Origin: an uncultured Clostridia bacterium | GTDB lineage: Bacteria; Bacillota; Dehalobacteriia; UBA4068; JAAVYR01 | NCBI GenBank assembly: GCA_946562005.1 | Contig: CAMNVD010000003.1 | Location: 1 to 36,448 of the forward strand | DNA: 36,448 nt | Direction: 5' to 3' | Shown here: positions 26,941 to 35,600 of the stretch, piece after piece | Position numbering within the stretch: the stretch's first letter is position 1 | Layout: each line of letters starts with the position of its first letter | Notes under the pieces: generated by a model | What the model was told of the DNA's origin: nothing | The model's database searches: none | Seen by the model: only the letters and a program-made list of their open reading frames with translations | Position numbers and translations under genes: made by a program

Positions 26941-29500
26941 ACTTTATGATGCGTTTTCTGCACCGCTTATGAATGTAATTCAAGCGGTAAATCAGGGAGT
27001 TTCTGCAATGGAAACCATGCACGCAACCATGAATGAACCTGTTTCCGTGTCGATTGCGGACGGGATTGCAGAGCAAATGAATCAGGCGGTGCAAGCTATT
27101 GAAGAAGCAAGGGCGGCATTGTCTGAACCTGTTACCCATGAAAATACAAGCGTTACTTGGGATAGCCTCACAATGCCAACCTTCACAAATTCCGGGGCTG
27201 ACCGTTTCCAGCAGGAAGTTCAGAGTGCAAACGCCATGTTGGAGCAACTGAACCAGACCCAACGGAATATAGCGGCACAGGCTGAACGGGTGCAACTGTT
27301 CCCTTCAAATATGGTGAATGATATGAATACCATGCAAAGCCGTATTCAAGGCATTCAGGAAAGAATTCAAACCATAGAAAATAACCCCTTGAATTTGGGA
27401 ACAGATCAAGCTAACGCTGAATTGGAGTATTTGCGTAACAATTTGAATCAGGCAGTTCAGACACAGAATGAAATGAACGCTGCAATTCAGAACATGGACA
27501 TTACAACCGCCAATGATGCGTATATCCGGCTTTCAAATACCATTTCAGGAACAGAAAGATATATCCGTGATAATGTTGACGAACAAGGGCGGTTCAACCG
27601 TGAAATTGAAGAAGGCACGAATGAAGCCAATGAACTAATGCAGACAATCAAGGGGGCGGTTGCGGCATACGCTACAATTCAAACCCTTTCAGCGGCGTTG
27701 AACTTATCGGATCAGCTTACTTCCACAACCGCCCGCTTGAATTTGATGAATGACGGGCTGCAAACCACACAGGACTTGCAGAACATGATTTATCTTTCAG
27801 CGGAACGGGCAAGGGGCAGCTATCAGGCAACCGCTGATGCCGTTTCCAAACTTGGACTTATGGCGGGTGATGCGTTCAGCAGTTCGGAAGAAATCATTGC
27901 CTTCATGGAACAGGTGAATAAGCAATTTACCATTGCTGGAACGGAAGCGGCGGGCATTGATGCCGCTATGTTGCAGCTTACACAAGCAATGGGTTCAGGC
28001 GTTCTTCGTGGCGAGGAATACAACAGCATTTTGGAGCAAGCCCCGAATATCATTCAGGCGATTGCTGATTATATGGAAGTTCCAAAGGGGCAATTAAAGG
28101 ATATGGCAGCGGAAGGACTAATCACCGCTGACATTGTAAAGGCGGCTATGTTTGCGGCGGCTGATGATACCAATGCAAAGTTTGAACAGATGCCGAAAAC
28201 CTTTTCGCAAATTTGGACTTCTTTTCAGAATACCGCTTTGATGGCATTTCAGCCCGTTCTTCAAAGAATGAATGAAATTGCCAATAGTGAAGCGTTTCAG
28301 GGCTTTGTGAACAATGCGATTGAAGCCCTATCAATGGTGGCGGGCATTGCCCTTGAAATCTTTGATTTGCTTGTGGGCGTTGCTGAAATCGTTGGTGAAA
28401 ATTGGTCGTGGCTATCCCCTATCATTTACGGTGTAGCCGGGGCTTTGGCTGTTTACTACGGCTGGTTGCTGTTGACAAAAGGGGCAGCGTTAGCAACCGC
28501 AGCGGCACAAGGTGCATTGACACTTGCTAAAATGCTTGCCGTTCCTGTTTACGCCGCTTTAACGGGTGCGACAATGGCAGATACGGCGGCACAATGGGGG
28601 CTGAATTCTGCAATGTACGCTTGCCCTATCGTGTGGATCATTATTCTTATAATCGCCCTGATAGCCCTATTCTATGCGGCGGTGGCGGCGGTGAATAAAT
28701 TCGCCGGAACTTCCGTTTCCGCAACGGGTATAATTTGCGGGGCGTTCATGGTTGCCCTTGCCTTTATCGGCAATATCTTTGTTGCCCTTTGGAATTTGGT
28801 TGTGGATGTGTTCGTGCTTATCTATAACCTTGTGGCAACCGTGGCAAACTTTATCGGCAATGTATTCACCGATCCTATCGGTGCGGTTTGTCGATTGTTC
28901 TTTGATTTGGCTGATACCGTGCTTGGAATTCTTCAAGCGTTGGCTTCGGCTATTGATGCAATCTTCGGTTCAAACCTTGCGGGAAGTGTTCAGGGTTGGC
29001 GTGATTCTCTTGGCGGTTGGGTTGATGAAACCTTCGGTAAGGGTGATGAAGTAATGGCAAAAATGAACGCTGACGATATGAAACTTGGGCGGTTTGAATA
29101 CGGGGCAGCTTGGGATGCCGGGTATTCCTTTGGTGAAGGCATTGATGAAAGCATTGCGAATTTCGATCCTTCCAGCCTGTTTGATACCAATGTACCGGGT
29201 GCGGGTGACTACGCCGATTTGAGCAATTACGGGGCGGGGCTTGCCGGGGATGTTGGCGATATAGCGGGCAACACCGGGGCAATCAAGGATTCAATGGATA
29301 TTACAGAAGAAGATTTGAAATATCTTCGTGACATTGCCGAACAGGAAGCGATAAACAGATTTACAACCGCTGAAATCAATATAGAAGCACCAATAACCAA
29401 CCAAATTTCTAAAGATGTTGATTTGGATGGAGTAGTTGACGGGCTGACGGGTGCAGTAAATGAAGCGGCTGACATTATAGCGGAAGGCGTACACATTTAG
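26906..29500 (+). CDS. Orphan phage tape measure protein
   Basis: ATIRTAIELYDAFSAPL N-terminus; tape-measure domain SLDQL-type NLSDQLTSTTARLNLM...QAIADYMEVPKGQLKDMAAEGLITADIVKAAMFAA; C-terminus EEDLKYLRDIAEQEAINRFTTAEINI. Start may be TTG 26915. Confidence 0.88.
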   Translation: MKNLATIRTAIELYDAFSAPLMNVIQAVNQGVSAMETMHATMNEPVSVSIADGIAEQMNQAVQAIEEARAALSEPVTHENTSVTWDSLTMPTFTNSGADRFQQEVQSANAMLEQLNQTQRNIAAQAERVQLFPSNMVNDMNTMQSRIQGIQERIQTIENNPLNLGTDQANAELEYLRNNLNQAVQTQNEMNAAIQNMDITTANDAYIRLSNTISGTERYIRDNVDEQGRFNREIEEGTNEANELMQTIKGAVAAYATIQTLSAALNLSDQLTSTTARLNLMNDGLQTTQDLQNMIYLSAERARGSYQATADAVSKLGLMAGDAFSSSEEIIAFMEQVNKQFTIAGTEAAGIDAAMLQLTQAMGSGVLRGEEYNSILEQAPNIIQAIADYMEVPKGQLKDMAAEGLITADIVKAAMFAAADDTNAKFEQMPKTFSQIWTSFQNTALMAFQPVLQRMNEIANSEAFQGFVNNAIEALSMVAGIALEIFDLLVGVAEIVGENWSWLSPIIYGVAGALAVYYGWLLLTKGAALATAAAQGALTLAKMLAVPVYAALTGATMADTAAQWGLNSAMYACPIVWIIILIIALIALFYAAVAAVNKFAGTSVSATGIICGAFMVALAFIGNIFVALWNLVVDVFVLIYNLVATVANFIGNVFTDPIGAVCRLFFDLADTVLGILQALASAIDAIFGSNLAGSVQGWRDSLGGWVDETFGKGDEVMAKMNADDMKLGRFEYGAAWDAGYSFGEGIDESIANFDPSSLFDTNVPGAGDYADLSNYGAGLAGDVGDIAGNTGAIKDSMDITEEDLKYLRDIAEQEAINRFTTAEINIEAPITNQISKDVDLDGVVDGLTGAVNEAADIIAEGVHI

Positions 29501-29507
29501 CCCCACG

Positions 29508-29538
29508 ATCCCCCGGTGAAATATCCGGGGGATTTTTC
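29508..29538 (+). terminator. Intrinsic terminator after tape measure gene
   Basis: ATCCCCCGGTGAAATATCCGGGGGATTTTTC. Confidence 0.85.
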
Positions 29539-29543
29539 TTTAC

Positions 29544-29572
29544 TTGACTATTCGTTACCAATAGTATATAAT
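29544..29572 (+). promoter_or_regulatory. Promoter of AbrB-like gene
   Basis: TTGACT - 17 bp - TATAAT. Confidence 0.75.
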
Positions 29573-29613
29573 AAATTCAAAGTAATTGAACACATTTCAA
29601 AGGGGGTGTAAGT

Positions 29614-30177
29614 ATGGAAACACGAAAGGGAAATATGATTTTTGGGAAAGCTGGCGGTAATGCAAGCCGGAATTCTTATACTTGTAAAGTATCTGTTCCC
29701 AAAACATGGGTTGACCGAATGGGGCTAACCCATGAACAGCGGGAAATAGAACTTGCCTTTGATGGAGATAGGATCACGATTGATAGACCGGAACACAGCC
29801 CGGTAAAACATACCCCATTAGCAAGCAATCAGAAAATCCGGCGTTTTGCCTTGCTTTGGATGCAGATGTATAAAAACCACGCTTCCACACCCGGCTTCTA
29901 TTTTGAAGATGTTTCCTTTGTTGGTGAAGGGCTTGCAGATTTAGGCTTTGAAATGGATTGTGGGGAATCCTTCAAGGCAGCTTTCCCAAACTGTAATTTA
30001 GGCGATTGCGAAGCGTGGAAACGGATTGTGAATCAGATTGACAGTGTGCAGCTTTTGGGGGATGCGATTTTCTCACAATGGCGGTACTGGAATCATTGGA
30101 GTAATGCACCAATGGAAGAAGCTGATTTTGAATGGTTTGCGCTTGCCTTTTCCCGGCTGGCTGAACTGGCGGCATGA
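29614..30177 (+). CDS. SpoVT/AbrB-like N-terminal domain protein
   Basis: NSYTCKVSVPKTWVDRMGLTHEQREIELAFDGDRITIDRP resembles an AbrB swapped-hairpin domain. Confidence 0.6.
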   Translation: METRKGNMIFGKAGGNASRNSYTCKVSVPKTWVDRMGLTHEQREIELAFDGDRITIDRPEHSPVKHTPLASNQKIRRFALLWMQMYKNHASTPGFYFEDVSFVGEGLADLGFEMDCGESFKAAFPNCNLGDCEAWKRIVNQIDSVQLLGDAIFSQWRYWNHWSNAPMEEADFEWFALAFSRLAELAA

Positions 30178-30278
30178 TGTTTTGAAAATTAACTTTCAAT
30201 CTGTTTTCCCCTTTCATATTGCAAGCCCCTAACCAAAGTATCAAAGCCTTTCTGTTTCCGCTTATATAGCCGTTATAT

Positions 30279-30339
30279 GAACCTCTGATATAATATTCCT
30301 TGCCGTTTGTGCGGCAAAATCTTATATTTCAGGAGGTTC
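30279..30339 (+). promoter_or_regulatory. Extended -10 promoter inside an RBS-sequestering inverted repeat
   Basis: GAACCTCTGA(30279) pairs with TCAGGAGGTTC(30329); TGATATAAT extended -10; 5' hairpin TTGCCG-TTTGTG-CGGCAA. Confidence 0.5.
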
Positions 30340-30344
30340 AGAAG

Positions 30345-32015
30345 ATGAACAGAAACAGAAGAACAGTATTTTTCAGGATCATGGCAACAATTATGTGTGC
30401 CGCTTGCGTGGTGGTTATGTGTTCGGGCTATCAGGCAAGGGCAGAAACAACCGCTGATTTCCCCATAGCGAAAAATGGGAATCAGCTTCTTCAAGCGATT
30501 GCCGCCGCTGATGATGGCGATACAATCGGAATTTCTGATATGATTGCCTTTTATGAGGGGGTAACGATTGGAGCAGAGGACAAACGAATTACTATTGTTC
30601 GGATGAATGAGAATGCTTTTTTGTCCTTTACCGGATCGGATTCTTCTTTGGTGCAAAATGTTGTATTTGACGGGGGAAACATAGAATCCAATTACCCTAT
30701 GATTAGTTCACAATGTTCTTTAACCGTTGAAAACAGCATTTTTCAAAATTGCATTTGCAATGGTGAAGGTGCTGCACTTGGATTTTATTCTGATGAACTT
30801 AACATTGCAAGTTGTGTTTTCAAAGATAATTGGGCATATCGTGGCGGTCATGTTTACATAGCCACTTTGAGAGAAGCAACAATTTCAAGTTGCACTTTTA
30901 AGAATGGAGAAGCCAAAGAACAAGGTGGGGCATTGTATGTAACAGGTGAAACCAAAATAAGAAATAGTGTTATTACTAACAATCGGGCGAACTATGGCGG
31001 TGGCATTTATCACGGCAGTCAAAATTGTATTATATCCGGCACAAAGATTTATTATAATTCGGCTAACATTTATGGTTCAGATTATGCTACTGAAACTCCT
31101 TATTTCTATTTTGCCGAATCGGTTGCTGAACTTACGGAATTATTTGCACCTGATAATTTGAAACCTGTTGAATGGGAGATTTCTAACAATAGCGGGGTTG
31201 ATGGATTTAAGTTGATTTTGGAAACACTTACACCTATTGAACCTGAACAACCCACAACTCCAGAAAAACCGGAAACGCCGACAGAACCAGAAAACCCGGA
31301 TGAACCCGACAAGCCAACCGAACCGGAAAACCCCGAGAACCCCGAGAACCCGAATCAGCCGGACACGCCCACAGAGCTGGGGGAGAATGAGCCGCCCAAA
31401 GATGAATCGGGAACAGGAACGGACAAGCCCGCAGAAGGTGAAAATAAGCCTTCCGAACCTGAAACACCCCCGGATGATACCCAAAATAAGGGGGATGAAC
31501 AGCCGCCCGCCGATAACCCGGAAGAAAAACCCGGTGTAAGCGGTTCAGGGAACGCCCCGGCAACCCCTTCCGATTCAACGGGGAATAATGGCGGCAATAA
31601 TACCAGCAATTCAACAAGCACCACCACAACCAGCGACAACAGAACAACGGATAATTCCGACAATTCCCGGTATTCCAGCACCAGCGATTCTAACAATACA
31701 TCCACGGTGAATAATTACTATCAGCAGGAAAAACAACCTTCCAGCAGCGGGGAATCGGTTCAAACAATCGTTGTCCCTGTTGGCAACACTGGAAACGGCG
31801 AACCGCTGCAACAAACAATCAGAGTTGAAAACCCGGAAGGAACAACGGCAACGGGAAGTTTGGAAGGCTTGACCTTGAATATCAATGTGAACACAGCTTC
31901 ACAGGATCAGGCGGCAAATACTTCCCCTGTTCAGCAAAGCGGAATATCTTGGTATCAAGCAATCGTTTTGTGCCTTCTGTCTGCTATTTTGGTTTGCTTG
32001 TTGAAAAGCCGCTGA
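30345..32015 (+). CDS. Secreted/surface-anchored beta-helix protein with Pro/Glu-rich spacer
   Basis: Signal peptide (RTVFFRIMATIMCAACVVVMCSGYQARA); right-handed beta-helix-like repeats; EPENPENPENPNQPDTP spacer; C-terminal TM WYQAIVLCLLSAILVCLLKSR. Confidence 0.8.
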   Translation: MNRNRRTVFFRIMATIMCAACVVVMCSGYQARAETTADFPIAKNGNQLLQAIAAADDGDTIGISDMIAFYEGVTIGAEDKRITIVRMNENAFLSFTGSDSSLVQNVVFDGGNIESNYPMISSQCSLTVENSIFQNCICNGEGAALGFYSDELNIASCVFKDNWAYRGGHVYIATLREATISSCTFKNGEAKEQGGALYVTGETKIRNSVITNNRANYGGGIYHGSQNCIISGTKIYYNSANIYGSDYATETPYFYFAESVAELTELFAPDNLKPVEWEISNNSGVDGFKLILETLTPIEPEQPTTPEKPETPTEPENPDEPDKPTEPENPENPENPNQPDTPTELGENEPPKDESGTGTDKPAEGENKPSEPETPPDDTQNKGDEQPPADNPEEKPGVSGSGNAPATPSDSTGNNGGNNTSNSTSTTTTSDNRTTDNSDNSRYSSTSDSNNTSTVNNYYQQEKQPSSSGESVQTIVVPVGNTGNGEPLQQTIRVENPEGTTATGSLEGLTLNINVNTASQDQAANTSPVQQSGISWYQAIVLCLLSAILVCLLKSR

Positions 32016-32028
32016 TTTTGGCTTTATA

Positions 32029-32078
32029 TGGGGTTTTCCCCCGCAGTCTATAACTTCATAGGTTGCGGGGGAAACTCT
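32029..32078 (+). terminator. Terminator/hairpin at the right end of the element
   Basis: GTTTTCCCCCGCA...TTGCGGGGGAAACT. Confidence 0.6.
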
Positions 32079-32269
32079 CTATATAGGGCTTATATGAGGG
32101 CGTAGGGAGCAAGGGAAACCATGCTTCAACCTTTGCTTTTTGATTGTCTGAACGGGCGAAAGGCGGTGTTGTAAATTTGTTGCAAATACCCCTGAAAAAA
32201 TGCAAAGTTTCACAGAGCATTATATATTGAACCCGCATAAAATCAGGGCTTTTCACGCCTTGCATAGCA

Positions 32270-32298
32270 TTGAATTTTGAACTATTTTATGGTAAAAT
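32270..32298 (+). promoter_or_regulatory. Promoter of cobalamin riboswitch transcript
   Basis: TTGAAT - 17 bp - TAAAAT with TGG extension. Confidence 0.7.
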
Positions 32299-32300
32299 AA
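32288..32300. repeat. Putative attR core (TATGGTAAAATAA)
   Basis: Identical to 17199-17211. Confidence 0.6.
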
Positions 32301-32317
32301 GGATGCAAAAATAGCAT

Positions 32318-32540
32318 CATGACTCGGGGTCTGTTGGGCAGGCGTCAAGGCGGACAGATGTCGGGATGAGGGAATCCGGTGAGAATCCGGAGCAATACCC
32401 GTTGCCGTATGTGCAGGAGTTTGCAGTTCGTGGCGTGAGCCGGTCATTGAGGGGAAACTTTTGAGAAGGCGGAGCTGTAAGCGTTGGGATTTTTTCTTGA
32501 AACTGTACGAGCCGGAAGACCTATGATGTTTATAGGCTTG
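32318..32540 (+). promoter_or_regulatory. Cobalamin (AdoCbl-type) riboswitch
   Basis: GGGAATCCGGTGAGAATCCGGAGCAATACCCG core and B12-box-like GAGCCGGAAGACCTATG. Confidence 0.92.
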
Positions 32541-32589
32541 TTTTGGTGCGTCCAAAATTAGCGAGAAAATGTGTTCCGCAGAAAAGTTC

Positions 32590-32630
32590 GGCTGCGGCAG
32601 TGTTTGTATACGCTGCCGCAGCCTTTTTTG
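32590..32630 (+). terminator. Riboswitch expression-platform terminator
   Basis: GGCTGCGGCAG-TGTTTGTATACG-CTGCCGCAGCCTTTTTT. Confidence 0.85.
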
Positions 32631-32682
32631 TTTTTTGCAGGGATACGCCTATTTGCGGGAAGACAAAAGAGGAGGAATATTT

Positions 32683-35600
32683 ATGAGAAAAACAAAGGTG
32701 TTTCTTTTGCTGTGGGTATTCATGTTGTTCCTTTGTTTATGGAGCGGTATGGCTTGGGCGGCTGAGGTACCTGTTTCCACTGCTGAGGAATTTGCCGCAA
32801 TGTCTGCGGACGGCAGCTATGTGCTGGAGGCCGATATTACCATTCGTGCGCCTTGGGGCGATATGAGTACGCCTTTTCAAGGTAGCTTCAATGGGAATGG
32901 CCACAAGATTACCTTAGACATCCAGGCGACTGCTGCTTACCAAGGGGTATTTGCTGTTTTGGATGGCGCAACGGTGGAGAATCTATTGGTCGATGGGGAG
33001 ATTCATACGACCCTGGGCTATGCGGCAGGTATTGCAGCAAAAATGACCAATAGTACCGTGAGAAACTGCGGCAGTGAAGTGATGATTGTTTCTACTGGGA
33101 ATAATAGCACTAATTTTGGTGGTATTGCTGGTTGGGCTAGTGGCAGTACCATAGAAGGGTGCTACAGCAATAGTGCCATTAGCGGAAAAATCAAAAATGT
33201 AGGCGGTATTGTAGGACAAACCCAAAGCGTTGGTTGTATCATACGAAATTGTTATAATTTAGGTGATATTACCTCTACTGGTACTTCTGCAGTGCGGGCA
33301 GGCGGCATCGTGGGCTATGGCAACAAAGCTGGTACGATAGAAAACTGTTATACTGCTGGCGTCATTGATAATACTGTTCAGAGCGGGGCCTTTGCTGGGT
33401 ATCTAACGGGGACTACTGCGGAAAATCTGAAAAGTTGTTATTATTTCACAGCAGGCCATAGCCAAGCAGTGGGATTTGCTGTTTCTGGTTCTGATACTAC
33501 TGGTATTACAGCTAAATCCAAAGAAGATTTAAAGGGGTTAACGGTGGATTTAGGACCGGCGTTTGCAGAGAATCCTAAAGGAGGCTATCCTATTCTTACC
33601 TGGCAGGTGGTAAGCGCTCCAGAACCGGCAAAACCAAGCATTGCTATTGTATCTAGTAATGGGGATATTCTCTGGGCAGAAAAAGGCGGTAATCACGAAA
33701 ATGACACGACCTTAAAAGTTACTTATAAAGAAATGGGTGACGGGACGCCTGCTGTTACCTGGTCTGTTGATGATACGGAAATTATCAAAGGGCAACTGGC
33801 GGAAAATAACGGTGACTATATCGTGACAGCCCAAAAAGGCGGTGTGGCTACGGTAACTGCTACAGTGGAATATGAAGGAGAAATCTACACAGCATCTTGT
33901 GAGATTAGGGTAGTTCCTCATTTTACCACTGTAGAAATTAAGAATATGGAATCTGCATATGCTGGAAATATTGCGGTGGGACAAACTGTCACTGCTGTGG
34001 CAAATACTTTTGGTGGAGCGGAATTTGATGCAACAGCGTATCCGGGCCTTTCTCTGGATTATCAATGGTATCGTTATGAGCCCATAGCAAATCAAGTAAC
34101 AATGATTTCTAGGGCCACTGGGAAAACTTATACCATTACAGAGGATTTTCAAGAGGGGGATAAGATTGGTGTTTCTGTCTATTGTAATGGGCAAGAAGTT
34201 CATTCTTATGTAGATGGCCAAAAAACTGTCCGCTCGGCAGATTATGGTAAGCTATATGCCATTGCCTATGGGGAAGATGTTATGAACTTGCCGGTGGATG
34301 TGAAAGAAGATATACAGTTGATGTTGCCTTTCTCTGTAACCAGAGATGACATTACTGCCCAAATAGAATGGAGCGGCTTCAATGCAATCATCGCTGCTGA
34401 TGGCGGTGTAACTCGTCCGAAAAGCGGGAAAATACAAGTGACCTTACGGGCAAAATTTATCTACGGTGATGCCTTCTGTAACCGTGATATAAAAATCACA
34501 GTGTGGTCTGATGAGGCGATAGATGCTGATGTTAACGATAAACAAATCATATTAAAAGAAGCTCTTGGCTCTTTGGGCAGTTCCTACACCATGTATCCAG
34601 TCTATGGCAAAGACAGTAATATAAATACCATGTTGTCAGAGGCATTGGCAGCAAAAGGCTATGCGGACATTACTGCTTCTGTAAAAACTGTGCAGGAAAT
34701 CTATGGCGGTGCTGCTATTAGGGAGAATGGTGATATTGTCTATTTCTATGCAGAGCCGAATCTTTTGCCGGTTATCAAGCATGGCAGTTATCGAGTGACC
34801 TTTACTTTGGAAAAAGATGGTGTAGCGCTGGATTATGAAGATGTGCCTGTTATCATTTATTGGGATAGAGACCTGGTAAAGGCAGTGATGACCAGTGAAA
34901 TCTTAGATAAGGTTACACTGGATAGTGAAAACTTACTAACAGGGAATATTTCTTTGCCCAAGGTGGTAGACGGTAAACGCTGGACGCAAATTTCTTGGCA
35001 ATCCTCTAATGACCGTGTGTTATCCATCAGCAGTGAAAATCAAACTACGGCTGATACGCTTTTTGCTCCTTATGTGGGGGTAGTAAAACCAGGACAGGCC
35101 GAGCAATCTATTACCTTGACGGCAGCTTTTACCTTCCAGTTTACCAATGATGTGACGGGCCGGGAGGAACCTATCGTTCTCTATAAAACCTTTGATATGA
35201 CGGTAGCACCGCTTGATGCAGAACAAGCGGCAGCCATTCAAGCAGAACTATGGGCTAAACTAGACCAAGGCTTTGCAGCCAAAGGCTTACGGGATGCCGT
35301 GACAGGAGAACTGTTAGCATCAGATGCAAATGGTGTTTACACCGTAGGGAATGATATACAGTTGCCTACTACTAGAGATTTCGGGGTAGATGGTAAGTAT
35401 TATCCGATTACCATTACCAGTGATGATGAGACAGTCGCAAAAGCGCCTGATGTGGCAAATGCTGCTCGAGTAGAAATCTATCGTCCTGGGGTAGGACAAC
35501 CGGACGCTATGGCAACGATTACTGTAACTATGCAGGATAAGGATACTAGTGTGGTGGCTTCCCGCACCTTTACCATCTCGGTATCAGCACTGACCCAGGC

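Noticed and set aside
31106-31814. Overlapping minus-strand ORFs opposite the Pro/Glu-rich stalk
   Set aside because: Artefacts of repetitive GC-rich stalk codons.
17300-32300. Interpretation as a conjugative element (ICE/IME)
   Set aside because: No relaxase, coupling protein or mating-pair genes recognised.
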